From the NCBI GenBank assembly GCA_950295325.1, contig OX485803.1, positions 55,815,554-55,879,553 on the forward strand: DNA of 64,000 nucleotides, read 5' to 3'. Of the stretch, positions 34,001-44,805 are shown in pieces. This DNA is from Polytrichum commune. Its lineage: Eukaryota; Streptophyta; Polytrichopsida; Polytrichales; Polytrichaceae. A model generated the notes under the pieces. The model had not been told where the DNA came from. It searched no databases and saw nothing but the letters and a program-made list of their open reading frames with translations. The translations under genes and the position numbers were made by a program. Positions within the stretch are counted from its first letter, which is position 1. Each line of letters begins with the position of its first letter.

Positions 34001-35768
34001 GCCATTGGAGAAGGAAATTGATGACTTAAACGAGAATGAGATTGGCAAGGCATTGGTGGGAGTCGTCCATCCCGAAGGTCAAAGGGTTGTTATAGATTCG
34101 GGCTCGGGAAGTCTAGGTCCTAATTTTTACAATTATGGGGATAATGGGGATTATGCCCAATGGCTAAGGGAGTACCCCGAGTCCGAGGTTGATGTAATGG
34201 TTACATTTCACCAAGTAGGCTTAGGGAGTGAATTTCCTAGTGTTAGTTTAGGAGAGGGCTCATTGTTGGAGCCATGTGAGGTGCTCACCGAGGAAGAGTG
34301 GATTAGCGGTGGGTTAACACCTTGGGTAGATGACGTGGAAGAGGGTGAGGTTAGTTTAATTCACGTAGATGGGACTCAAGAGGAGGATGTGATTATTGAG
34401 TCATCGAAATTGGAGGAGCCTTTACATTTCAAGACCACGTCTACGGGGATAGTTGTAGGTCAAGATGTGAAAGATTACCCCAATGTGCCTTCCGATTGGT
34501 ATCGGAACAAAGAGGAACAAGCACATGTGTCGGAAGCGGATTGGCGGTACGTGGATGTGAAATTAAAGGATGGAAAAACCCGACAAATGAAGATGGGCTC
34601 CAAATTGGGGGAGAAAGAGGTTAGGGAGTATAGCAATTTGGTGGATGAGTTTAGTGATACTTTTGCATGGTCCTACGATGAGCTTAAGGGAATTCCTAGG
34701 GAAATGGTAGAGCACCGGATTCCTTTAATTCCGGGGGCGAGGCCAATTAGACAAAAGGAGAGGAAGATGAATCCTCAATTGCAATTGTTGGTGAAAGCGG
34801 AATTGGAAAGGTTATTGAAGGCCGGGTTTATCAAGCCGGTGGAAATCACGGATTGGGTTTCTCCTATGGTCTTAGTAAAGAAAAAAAATGGGAAATTAAG
34901 GGTTTGTGTCGACTATAGGAAATTGAATTCGTGCACACAAAAGGATCACTTCCCCTTACCTTTTATCACCTTGTTGCTTGAGGAGGTTGGAGGTCATTCG
35001 CGATATACCTTTATGGATGGGTATGCGGGTTATAATCAAATTTCCATAGCCCTCCAAGATATCCATAAAACGGCTTTTACTACACCTTGGGGTACTTTTG
35101 TGTGGGTAGTGATGCCATTTGGGTTATGTAATGCCCCGGCTACTTTCCAACGATTAGTAATGTATATCTTCACCGACTTGTTGTTCAAATCCATGACCGT
35201 CTTTGTGGACGATTTTAGCACACAAAGTAATGTGGATGATCACCTACATTGTGTTAGGGAGGCATTGGTTAGGTGTAGGAAGATGAGGTTAGCATTGAAC
35301 CCGGATAAGACATTTTTGGGAGTGAATAAGGGAGTGTTGTTGGGTTATGTTGTTAGTGAGAAAGGTAGAGAACCCGATCCGGATAAGATTGCGGCCATAA
35401 GCGACTTGGCAACTCCAACCAATTCCAAGGGGATCTCTAAGTTGTTAGGACATGTGGGATGGTACCGGGAACTTATTCCTAATTTTTCAAAGATAGCGGT
35501 GCCCATTACCCATTTGCTCAAAAAGGATGTCAAATTCGAGTGGACGGATGCTTGTCAAAAAGCCTTTGAGGAATTGCGGGATAGGTTGAGCACCTATCCG
35601 GTGTTGATACCACCCAATTGGGGTAAACCTTTTCACGTCTATTGTGATGCTAGTAATGTGGCAATAGGGAGTGCGCTTTGTCAAGCAACGGGAGAAAAAG
35701 AGAAGGATCAACCTATAGCTTATGCGAGTAATGGACGAAGGGAGGAGAATGGCGGCTCAATATATTGA
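31083..35768 (+). CDS. Element I gag-pol polyprotein (truncated in RNase H)
   Basis: The frame has 1561 codons. A Pro-Ile repeat lies near residues 110-125, and the Gag capsid-like domain spans roughly 145-320 (W-Y-R-D-H and F-R-P-E region). Two zinc knuckles follow: CVQCGQPGHTRQFC (CX2CX4HX4C) near 431 and CSNCGGSHPSDTC near 516. The aspartic protease motif LVDGGSSLNI is near 850. Reverse transcriptase occupies roughly 1215-1400, with the catalytic VFVDDF near 1373 and [10 protein letters not shown] before it. RNase H begins near 1480 (HVYCDASNVAIGSALCQ) but stops soon after IAYAS. Gag and pol are fused in one frame. No chromodomain is present. FVDDF rather than YVDDI is a clade feature. Confidence 0.92.
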   Translation: MQGRTRSQKPSLIVGLEKSTRKRRSSKISDRLEQDNVRIESCLNVEPRTRSILDTLELGAQLEEEITPSKLSGETSSENYTLREEFPVEVDRGLLNSSPVTMAEERGMDPPPIPPIPPIPPIPPIDPLVRPRGLPIVVPQNLAAMDMPSHLPKFYGTKDEDPSRHMERYIERLASFLITDPGYWLVWFPTTLEGEAYEWYRDHAEGHFRGWEQLQREFLNEFRPEVGQSTALRALSSLKQGREEEISAYIRRFDLVCTRFVGTMLNDDTLKQFFIQGFFKSGTIRGVLERNPLTLADAKRAARDIENLDKDHERLWRREDELIPQFIPIRPRVVAVEPAKYENQIPYAIVDTGPRPLAVREPAPLLALPAPRTDPHLEEVERRLGASQLGFQEAMIKQMQSLTDQMSLMIRSQQPGPPPPVESGRHSSGLWCVQCGQPGHTRQFCRSGQNRDQRGNGNPPQQNQRGQAPPHYGNGSNRGPQPRGQGGQNLEKKEFHPFCGRWHAQGQCWSEGQEFNCSNCGGSHPSDTCRQPDKIINVPYPVANPQQQARDNMRGARPQGVPANELRPPNLYYDHSNARQTFHPPAGLQTTTGYIPIQNRQGVPPNGSNGRQAPPTDPGPSNSQDVRFMDGVLEATCDDMLPLPTRIGEEQSQWPPHTNAITYELVKGKGVVEEAPALAVTTRARRGDAPLEVGIGEQGNYSSDEEINLSELDRVARRATKDVERENIILQDRERTNAVHDLDNSDVGEWEGPGVPVDEFDVVGNSKVERSTGYDLWADLSTLKADITFGQLLEISPTARKTLKEGMPVHKRMRKVKAKIAARIQSQGGRDVKAIEIEVVIVDKVVPNVLVDGGSSLNILPEDTMKKLGLGLTGPSPLVINMANQSSTTPLGMIKDCRMTTGGEEYLVTFHVIKMHSNKDTFPILLGRPWLRMANAMVNWGGPKPSITYGPEGNRVIVSIGSLEGWMKKEMYLPLEKEIDDLNENEIGKALVGVVHPEGQRVVIDSGSGSLGPNFYNYGDNGDYAQWLREYPESEVDVMVTFHQVGLGSEFPSVSLGEGSLLEPCEVLTEEEWISGGLTPWVDDVEEGEVSLIHVDGTQEEDVIIESSKLEEPLHFKTTSTGIVVGQDVKDYPNVPSDWYRNKEEQAHVSEADWRYVDVKLKDGKTRQMKMGSKLGEKEVREYSNLVDEFSDTFAWSYDELKGIPREMVEHRIPLIPGARPIRQKERKMNPQLQLLVKAELERLLKAGFIKPVEITDWVSPMVLVKKKNGKLRVCVDYRKLNSCTQKDHFPLPFITLLLEEVGGHSRYTFMDGYAGYNQISIALQDIHKTAFTTPWGTFVWVVMPFGLCNAPATFQRLVMYIFTDLLFKSMTVFVDDFSTQSNVDDHLHCVREALVRCRKMRLALNPDKTFLGVNKGVLLGYVVSEKGREPDPDKIAAISDLATPTNSKGISKLLGHVGWYRELIPNFSKIAVPITHLLKKDVKFEWTDACQKAFEELRDRLSTYPVLIPPNWGKPFHVYCDASNVAIGSALCQATGEKEKDQPIAYASNGRREENGGSIY

Positions 35769-36079
35769 GGCAATCCAAAGAAGGAGAAAGATTACTTTCG
35801 ACAAATGACATAAGAGAAGGGCCCTAACACCGGGAATGATGGTCATGATTCAAGACACACGAAAGCTTGAATTTCCGGCGAAATTTAATGCGGTATGGTT
35901 AGGACCTTACCTTGTCTATGAGGTCTTTCCTAATAATTCAATTCAATTGGAAACGTTGAATGGTGAGCTCTTTCCTACCCGTACATCGGGAAGTAGATGT
36001 AAGGAGTACCGAGCTTGACTAGGCAACTTACCCTTGGAGCAAGAGATGTTTGGATTCATCCCCCGATGGTCGCCAATTA
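35769..36079 (+). pseudogene. Integrase C-terminal remnant of element I
   Basis: After the truncated RNase H a short frame (35836-36018) reads WLGPYLVYEVFPNNSIQLE, a typical end of gypsy integrases. The zinc-binding and catalytic core regions of integrase, and the rest of RNase H, are absent. A deletion junction therefore lies at about 35725-35770. The last bases before the 3' LTR show no clear polypurine tract. Confidence 0.8.
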
Positions 36080-37909
36080 TGTGAGCCCAAAAGGGTGCCC
36101 ACATTTAGTCTTAGACCCTTGAAACGTTAGTTGATACACTTTGAAGTAGCATGTTACTTCACAAAAATATAAAAAGAGTGAAATGTTAGTCTTAGAAGTA
36201 CCATGTTGTAAGAGGCTAGGATGTGAGTTGTTATTGTGTTTTTACCTTCGGAAGGATTTGAGTGAATGAGGATAGGTAAGGAGAACTTGGATTGAGTAGT
36301 TAGTGAGTAGGCTAGTACAAATGGATGGAGACAACCAAAGTGACTCAAGAGGCAAGTGCATTCGAATTGGGATGAATGGAGGATCACATGGAGCGCACAA
36401 GTGGACCACCTCATCATGGCCACTTAATGGGGAAGGCCCAAGGAAGAATGCAAGGTGGAGGATAAGCAAATTCTCAAAGCACCAATCAAATCACGAGTTA
36501 AGCATCGTGGTTTGAATTAAGTGGTGAGCGACGATTTGGGAAAGTAAGGGGAGAAAGTTATGGCGGCGGAAAGCGAAGGAGGCTAAGTTTGGGTTGAAGC
36601 ATCCCAAGTTTGGTAAAGTGTGGTAGGTAGAAAGCCAAGGCTAGTTAAATGTTCGAATTAGGATCCTTGTTGATCATTTGAAGGAGGAAGGCTTAGAAGA
36701 TAGGATTGGCGCCTACTAAGTAGGAGGAAATCTCAAGGGCTTATCGTGAGCCTTGAGGGTGCTCACCCCCTCAAGCTTACTATATAATCCCTCATTCTTC
36801 CCTCACTCATCCTCTCTTTCCTTTGTGCTCCAAGGCACCCCACGAGTTATAAGTGTGGGTGTGGGAAGCCATATTGGAGCACATGTGTGTGCTTAGTTTT
36901 TAGTTTGAGAGCCAAGGCTTGTTAGCCTTGAAGAGGGCTTGACCTCTTGGTAGAATTAGTGTTGACGTGAAGGATTTTAAAGTTAATTCATGATTCCAAT
37001 TTGTGGTACTTAAAGTTCATGTTTTGAATACACGTGGTTGCAAGTTCCATGTTTAAGAGTTGAGCACTTGATGTTGTGATGAGTGCAAAAATATACTTGT
37101 GTGGATTAGTTAGTCTTAGTGAAGTTAGGAAATTCTCTCTCCCCCTCTCCTCTCTAGGATTTTAGGATTTTAGGATTAGAGAAGAATTGTGTGATTAGAA
37201 AGGGGTTGTTAGTAGAATTAGGGAAATTAGGTAGGAAGATTAGTTAAGGGCTTGAATAATTAGTGAGGTAGTTGGGGATTACAACTACAAAGTTGTGGGT
37301 TCATGAAGGAGCTGGGTTTATGAAGGAGCTGGGTTTGTTTAGTTAGAAAGTAAAGAGCTGGGTTTATGAAGGACCTGGGTTTATTTAGTTAGAAGCTAAG
37401 GAGCTGGGTTTATGAAGGAGCTGGGTTTATGAAGGAGCTGGGTTTATGAAGGAGCTGGGTTTGTTTAGTTAGAAGCTAAGAAGCTGGGTTTATGAAGGAG
37501 CTGGGTTTATGTAATTAGAAAGTAAAGAGATGGGTTCATGAAGGAGCTTAGTAGATAGCCTACCTAATTAGCTCATAGACAAGTAGTTAGTTACATTATG
37601 CTAGTTAGTGTTATGTGTGGCTTTCACAAGTAAATGTATTTGAGATTGACTATAGAGAATAGTGTTTTTTTTAACACTTGCATCCTCTCTTTAAAAATAA
37701 ACCACGTGCACAAATTAATGGAGAATGTGAAGCACTCTCGCGATGGCAAGACAAAGGAAGCAAAGACCAAAGTTAAATCCAAGACCACTTGAAGGGTGAA
37801 CCTTGCACTATGGACTCATCCAAGTCCAAATCCAATACCGCGGAGGAATGTGAGCCCAAACCCACTACTCGGACTACGGACGCTTAAGGGTGGGGGGTTT
37901 GGCCTCACA
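36080..37909 (+). repeat. 3' LTR of element I
   Basis: It is 1830 bp, the same length and nearly the same sequence as the 5' LTR, with TATATAA at 36781-36787. It ends GGCCTCACA directly before AACGA. Confidence 0.95.
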
Positions 37910-40900
37910 AACGAACTTCCGGAGGAGTTGCCTCCCGTGCGGGAGATGGATCATAAGATCGAACTAGTGCCCGGGGCGGAGCCTCAAAACAAAGCTCCGT
38001 ACCGGCTCAACCAAAACGAGTTGGTTGAGCTAAAGAGGCAACTAACGGAGCTCCTCGCTCGAGGCTACGTACGGCCTAGCAAATCGCCATTTGGCGCGCC
38101 GGTACTCTTTGTGAGTAAGAATGGTGGTCAAATGCGAATGTGCATTGACTACCGTGTCCTTAACCGCATTACGGTGAAAAACAACTATCCTTTGCCGCGA
38201 GTCGACAACTTATTGGATAGGTTAGCGGGCGCAACGTACTTTAGTCGAATCGACTTAAAGTCCGGCTACTACCAAATAAGGGTAGCGGCGCAAGATGTGC
38301 ACAAAACGGCGATGCGGACTCAATACGGCTCGTACGAGTTCCTAGTCATGCCGTTTGGCTTGTGCAACGCGCCGGCCACGTTCATGTCCATTATGAATGG
38401 CATTTTCCACGATGAGATGGATGAATGCGTAGTAGGGTATATCGACGATATACTAATCTACTCGCGGAGCGAGTTAGATCACGCGTGGGACCTAAAGAGG
38501 GTCCTAGAAAAACTTAGAGAAAATAAACTCTACGTTAACGCGGAAAAAAGTGAGTTCGCGCTAAGTGAGTTAGAGTTCTTGGGTTACGTGTTGAGCGGTG
38601 ACGGTATTCGTCCGGACCCGAAGAAAATCCAAGCCATCCGCGAGTGGAAAGCACCGCGGACGCAAAAAGGGGTAAGGTCCTTTTTGGGCTTGGCCAACTA
38701 CTACCGAAAGTTCATTAAGAACTTTTAAAAGGTAGCGTCGTCACTATCTAACATTTTGAGTAAAAGGGACAACCACTTAAGTGGGATGAAGCGTGCGAGA
38801 ACGCTTTTAACGAACTTAAAAATTTATTATCAACGGCGGGAGTACTTAAGTATCCCAAATTCGATAAAGAGTTTGAGGTACACACCAACGCGAGTGGCTT
38901 CACGATAGGTGGCGTCTTAATGCAAGATGGCCACCCGGTAGCGTACGAGAGCCGCAAGTTGACGGGTAGCCAACTTAGGTGGCCAACTCACGAAAAGGAG
39001 TTGTACGCCGTAATGCATTGCCTTAAGAGTTGACGGCACTACGTGGGCGGGAGGAAAACTAAAGTTTTCACGGATAACATCTTGCTCAAGTACCTAGACA
39101 CAAAAGCCCAAGCAACTCCTAAGGAGTTGAGGTGGTACGACACCATCATTTCGATGGATGTCGAGTTAATCCACAAGCCGGGGCGGGATAACTTAGTGCC
39201 GAACGCACTAAGTCGCTGGGAGGAGTTGATTACTCTTCGGTTACTTGTGCTAGTCGAGGAGGACCTCGACGAAGTCGAAAAGGACTTCTTGGACGACGTC
39301 CGAGAAGCAATGAAGCACGATGAAGACGCGGTGACGAACAACCGGTTTTTCGACGAGCGAGGCTCGAAGAAAAGCCCGCCAGGAGGTCGGCGAATGAAAA
39401 ATTTGAAGCGAAAGAATGAGCTTCGTTATTTCAAACAAACAAGGTTGTACGTCCCGGTGGGTGAGTTAAGAAAACGCTTGCTTCATGAGTTTCACGACAC
39501 GCCGTTGGCGGGGCACAAGGGAGTTCGAGCCACGATGGCCGAACTCCAAAAACGATACTTTTGGCCGTGCATGGACGCAGACGTAGAGGAATACGTCAAA
39601 GCATGCGTCAAGTGCCAAATGGTTAAACATAGCACTCAACCCAAGATTGGGAAGTTGAGGCCCTTGTCAATTCCTAAACAAAACTTTTACTCGATTTCAA
39701 TGGATTTCATGACGGGTATCCCGAAGGTAGCGGGAAACGACGCAATAATAATTATCGTTTGTCGTTTAAATAAATGGTCGGCGTTCGTGCCTTGTTCGAA
39801 ACAAGCCACGGCCGAAGAGGTGGCTCAATTGTTTTTAGACAATTGGGTTAGGCATAGAGGGTTCCCGTGGGATATTGTTAGTGATCGCAGGTTGTTGTTT
39901 CAAACGCAATTTTGGCAACACATGATGCAGCGTACGGGAGTGAGGCTATCAATGACGACGGCTTGGCATCCGCAAGGTGATGGCCAAACCAAAAGGATCA
40001 ATTTAATCCTCAATATGTATATGAGGGCATTTTATGAAAATGATCAACAAGATTGGCCAACACTTATACCTTTTGCCGAGTTGTGCTATAACACTACGGT
40101 ATCTCGAACTACGGGTAAGACGCCGTTTTACTTGTGTTACGGACAAGAGGCGGTGTTAGCGAGCAACTTGTCCGTTGGTCAAAGTGAGTTTACTCGTGAC
40201 CAAGAAAGACTCTCAGGTTATTACTCGCTCGATGCGGCCCAATGGGTTACACGAAGGCAAATGATCCTCCGAAACGCTAAGACAATGATGGCCAAAGCGC
40301 AAGATCGATATGCTAGTGCGGTGAATAAGCGACGGCGAGAAGTAACATTCCAAGTGGGCGAAAAGGTTTGGTTGGATTCAAGGAACTTGGGAATTCCTAC
40401 GGAATTATCAATCAAGTGGTCCGCGAGGTGGATAGGCCCGTTTCGGTGAAGAAAATTCTTCATCCAGACGTGTATGTGCTAGACTTAGGCAAGCGGGTTG
40501 GTAAGAGTTGGCATCCAGTATTTCACGTGTCCTTACTCAAGAAGTATCACCGAGATGAGAAAGAGTTGCACTTGTGGCAGGAGGACCCTAGGCCGCCACC
40601 CGAGTACGAACTTTGGGACGGGGCAGTTGGGAAGGTCACCTCAATCTTAGACTCGCGACAGATACACAGGCGGGGTAAGCAGTACAAGTGCTTAATGCAC
40701 GGCTACTCGCCTTACGAATATGAGTGGATAAACGGAGTGAACTTACTGCATGCCCGAACTCTTATCAAGGCCTTTGAGGCTCGCAAGGTGGCCGAGGCAC
40801 AAGCCGCGGCGCACGCAAAAGCCAACAAGCCGGCACGAAAGCGAACTACGACTAGCAAGAAGTTGCCGCCCCTCATTGACGATAACGACATTGAGGAGGA

Positions 40901-41018
40901 CGACGGTCTAGTTAGGCGACGGGATGATGAACCAACCAACCCATTGGATGTGCCGCGTTATACTAAATCCACTAAGAACAAGCGTAGAATGGCCGGTCCC
41001 ATCCACGTGAGGCATTGA
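37910..41018 (+). pseudogene. Element II pol: RT, RNase H, integrase, chromodomain (broken)
   Basis: Reverse transcriptase has [11 protein letters not shown] (catalytic YIDD) and [10 protein letters not shown]. Breaks follow in order: TAA at 38726-38728 within K-N-F, a frameshift near 38770, TGA at 39031-39033 in RNase H, and a frameshift near 40447. The integrase part (39043-40449) keeps the HHCC zinc-binding region (H-K-G and CVKCQ), the first Asp (SMDFMTG) and the second (IVSDRR). The third catalytic position reads GQTKRIN, with Lys where Glu is expected. The last part (40450-41018) has HVSLLKKYH, a chromodomain-like segment (YKCLMHGYSPYEYEWI) and a basic tail. The chromodomain is typical of chromoviruses, which target chromatin. 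Confidence 0.9.
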
Positions 41019-41664
41019 CATGTTGGCGAGGTCGCCAACGCCTCTAAGTGGGGGAGGGCACGTACCCCGAAACGAGCAAAATATGAGTAATGAGAATGTG
41101 CAACCCAAAGCACGAGTAAGAAAAGTAAAAATGTTAAGACAGTGAGAGCATAAGTACGCGAAGGATGAACCTAAGTCGAAGTCGGAGGATGGGCGCCGCC
41201 AAGGGGACTATCGAAGCAAAGTAAGCTGGCTTGGTTGTGGCGATACCAAGGTGCGGGTGCCAAGCGTGAGGAGGATCTTCCACGAGGCACGCCTCGGAGC
41301 GAAAGCGCATGAAAGGCCATTCATGTCCTAATGGGTAAACGGGGGAAAGGCCTAGCTAGCCTCGAACGCATTCCATTAACAGCCGGCAACAAATACCCAC
41401 TACTCGCCGCGGCCAAGCGAGGTCTAAAGACCGAGGGACTTGAGGATTGTTCTTAGAGGTGGCAAGTCCCGAATCAACAAGAGCGGGAGCCACGATGGAC
41501 CAGCGCAAGAGCAAGGGAAGGCACGTGCGTTAAGCCTTCACCTTGGGAGCCAACGCGAACCGGAGAGGTCCACACCGAAGGCGTTGAGACTTCGCCTCGT
41601 CCGGGACGAGGAGAGCCATACCAAGGACTTGATGAGGACATCAAGTGTTCTAAGCGGGGGAGGA
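41019..41664 (+). other. Element II 3' untranslated region and polypurine tract
   Basis: About 650 bp of non-coding sequence with GGGGGAGG tracts. The polypurine tract AGCGGGGGAGGA (41653-41664) abuts the LTR. A frame at 41440-41736 across it is not a gene. Confidence 0.75.
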
Positions 41665-42090
41665 TGTAAGGCCCCCTTAGGACTAGCGCCGACCTTGGGG
41701 CGGGGCAAGCACCTAAGGGGTTTTGGGTGTGATTAGTCACACCCCTTAGAGTGGGGTTGAACCCGGTTGGGATATCTACACTTAGGCGGGTGGACTAAGT
41801 GTAGAGGTAGGGTGACCCGTGTGAGGGCACGAAGGGCTTAGCCGCAAGCGCTAAGGGGAGAGTTCACAACGGACTCGGAGCACACGCGGAGCGTGTGGGA
41901 ATGCCCGTGCCTTGGGATTACGAAACGAACCAGGGTATCCCGAGGGTTGACTAGGGAGAACCCCAAGAGTGTTAGGATGTTAGCATCCTAAGGTTACTAA
42001 GTGTCGGGACTCACCTAACAAGTGGCTTGTGCAGGTGAGTTAGAGGCTTTGCGCGGGGCGCGAAGGACGTGACGCTAAACGGGCGTTACA
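41665..42090 (+). repeat. 3' LTR of element II (426 bp)
   Basis: It begins TGTAAGGCCC and ends GGGCGTTACA, which are near-perfect inverted ends, and it follows a polypurine tract. The downstream flank starts ACAGG. The partner LTR is outside or lost, so no target-site duplication can be shown. Confidence 0.82.
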
Positions 42091-44548
42091 ACAGGTACAG
42101 AAAGTGAGGAAGGTGCATGTAGCCGTTGTGGGTATAGTCGGTCATGAGCGCCGGACAATTGTTGAGATATTCCACCTTAATTTTGGAGATGAGGTTGTGG
42201 GGGAGGGAGTGGCAGGAAATCACTCAGAGAGCTCAGCATCTGCAGCCCACATGATTCCTCTAGGAGCGCAACTCGTGACCATTTCAAAAGTTTTCTGCAA
42301 GAACATCCCATTTCTTATGGCTCCGCCAATTTACCCACCACCTCCGTCTTTGGAGGATTGCATAGGATTCCAGGTGTTGTGGGAGGTCAAGCACCTTCGT
42401 CGGAGGGACCCGATTGAGTTGGAGTGACTCATTCATTAAGGCAGGCCATAATGTTCTCACATTATTGGTAGTTGGTGCTTTTGGGAAATGCCCATGCACT
42501 TGGTTGTCATCGAAGTAGAATAGGAATATTTCCTAGAAGTAGGGTAGCCTAGATGTGCAAAGTGCATGCAATTGTAAGTGGGCATGCACCAAGTGTACAC
42601 TGCAGAGTGTGTGAATGAAATCATGCATTGACATGAACTTTATGTGAATTCTTCGGATGTATGTGTCTATGTGAATACCCTCCTCCCTGAACTCTTAATG
42701 TGAAGAGGAAACGGATGTCACTTAATGAAGTGGTGGCTGAGTTCATTCAAATTCCCATAGGATTGCATTATTCCTTGTCATTTTAATGGTGCTCAATATG
42801 CCTCTCATAGTTTGCCATGCCATGAAGCATTTAACAGGTTGCGAAGTTCAAGTTAACACAAGGACAAAGTGCGTTTTACATACACATGAATTAGTCGCGA
42901 GATCAATGACATTTACATTTCACCACTAACATGGGTAACGCATCCTTTGTCACTGACGTAAATGAAATTTGTCTCACGTCACTACTAGTGAAACATGGAT
43001 TTCGTCACACAAAATGGTGTCATCTGGTCCGTGACACAAGTCACAAGTGCTAGTAGTGTGTGCTGTCTTTATTGCAAACTCACACTACTTGACGCACTTG
43101 AACTGTTGAAACTGACCCAGTTATATAGGGGTATGGTATGTCAAGAAGCGGCCCACTGATGAGAAGAACAAATTTTGCAAAAAGGTTTGCACCTTTAGTC
43201 AGTGTGGTGGCAAGTCCTCCACCTTCTGTGGTTGCCACCTGGCATTAATGTCAATCTGCAACCATCATTTTGTCGCGTCTACTCAAAAAGCCCTAAGCAG
43301 AAAAACATAAAGTCTGAAGAGGCCTGGCTTCTATTGACTGAGGACTCCTTTATGGCCCTTTTCCTTGTGTTGAGAAACAATCTGCTGATGTCAAAGTCCC
43401 AGATCAACAACCTGCCAATGTTGTGGTGTATCTTCCAAAGGGCACCACAAATATTATATCGAATTTCAGAAACAAACAACCATAAATCAGTAAGTATTGT
43501 CATGAGCATGCAAACAATGTAGCTTCATGAAGAGGAGATTTATCCAGGACATTAAAACACTATTTGTCACAACTCTAAGTGAGTCAGCAAAGGACTAGTC
43601 TTCGAGAGTACTCTTTTGCCAAGTCATGAATTAGTCAATGCAAGGTGCTTGAATATCTTAGTACCATGGCAGGTCCGACACTAATTAATTCATTATCGTA
43701 GCCAAATACCACTTGTCACATAACTATTGACCAAGCACATAGTAAAGCTGATGTGGCACAAAAATAAATTGTGGTTTGACATGTGAGGTGTTGAACCTGC
43801 CATGGTATTGCGGTAATATGTCACCTGTCCACTTCAATGGCCAAATCAGAAAGTTTCGTCATGAAAAGAATCACGAATAATTGCAAACTTTTGGAAGTGA
43901 CTCATACTGACAACATCTGCAACACCCAAAAATGTACACTGCAGAGAGCTATTTATTTTGTCCAAAAATCAATCATGCTCTAGGAATGATTAAACCACAC
44001 AGCCAACTCCCCTTGGTAATGTATTTGGGGAACAATCTCATGTGTCACTCCAAAGATTTTGTTCCAATACTCTAAAGTGATGAAATAGACTAAGCTCCTT
44101 CTACTTTATATTACATTGTCAAAACTATTGTTCAAAACATACTTGTAGATGTGGCTAGTGGAGCAGTGACATATCTAGCATCTGCACTTGATTGTCTCAT
44201 AAGGACAGCAATTGCGAATCATGCAAATTTTCATTTCAAATTTTAGAATAAAATTTGAGATGCGAAACTCATAGGAAGTCAAAGTGAAGATTATTTTTCT
44301 CTTTTTTAAGTGATTATGTACACACTTTCAACTATACGTGTTCTTAATCAAACCTAAAAATATACAACATCCTATAACCACATAGTCCAATCTTGTTCTA
44401 ACACATGTATGTTTGGTGTCCATTCTTAACTACAAGCCATCCCATATGTGACCGCTCAAGTCCAACTAAGAAAAGTGGCCACATGATAAGGCCCACATAC
44501 CTATCACAAATCATGATACTAGAAGGGGAGGCCAATGAATGGGGAGAA
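42091..44548. other. Intergenic sequence right of the retrotransposon nest
   Basis: No gene is supported. A 107-codon frame (42104-42427) with PPIYPPPPSLEDCIG is open but unrecognised and may be a transposon fragment. A short CACTA-ended element lies at 42980-43058. Confidence 0.4.
42980..43058. mobile_element. Possible CACTA-ended mini-element
   Basis: It starts CACTACTAG and ends CTAGTAGTG, a perfect 9-bp inverted pair of CACTA type. The flanking triplets (CGT and TGT) do not match, so no target-site duplication is shown. An additional imperfect inverted repeat (ACATTTACATTTC and GACGTAAATGAAAT) lies to the left. Confidence 0.4.
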
Positions 44549-44805
44549 CTAGTTACAGTTGAACCGGTTGAGTTTGAGAAATAAGCAGTTGAAGCTCAAG
44601 ACGTCAGGAGAATTACCCATCATTTTAGAGGACTTTAGAGGAGGTTTACCTGACACTAAGTTAGTAAAGAAAAACTGAAAGATGTCAACATGTAACCAGT
44701 TGGACTTGGAAACACTACGATCTCGACCAATCATGCCCAAAATTCTTCCCGGAGATTGGGGGAGGCCCGTTTGCAAAGGAAATCTCAATGAGAGTGTCAG
44801 TAAGT
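44549..44805. repeat. Dispersed repeat, copy 1
   Basis: It shares GAACCGGTTGAGTTTGAGAA and GATGTCAACATGTAACC, in the same order, with 62740-63130. The second copy carries an inserted SINE-like sequence. The repeat is unclassified. Confidence 0.6.

Larger units (their letters stand above)
28345..37909 (+). mobile_element. Ty3/gypsy element I, young and internally deleted
   Basis: The element is 9565 bp with two 1830-bp LTRs and the 5-bp target-site duplication AACGA at 28340-28344 and 37910-37914. In the stretches compared, the LTRs differ at one position (G at about 28402, A in the right LTR), which indicates a very recent insertion. It carries a single long gag-pol frame that breaks off in the RNase H domain, and most of the integrase is missing. 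It is inserted in the pol gene of element II. Confidence 0.95.
37910..42090 (+). mobile_element. Ty3/gypsy chromovirus element II, right-hand part
   Basis: It contains reverse transcriptase, RNase H, integrase, a chromodomain-like tail, a polypurine tract and a 3' LTR, but no gag, protease or 5' LTR in the window. With the piece at 28302-28344 it forms one older element split by element I. Several stops and frameshifts make it inactive. Confidence 0.9.

Noticed and set aside
41440-41740. Overlapping frames on both strands before the 3' LTR of element II
   Set aside because: They cross the polypurine tract and LTR start; not conserved coding.
42980-43058. Firm assignment to the CACTA superfamily
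   Set aside because: The ends fit, but no 3-bp target-site duplication is visible, so it is listed only as possible.
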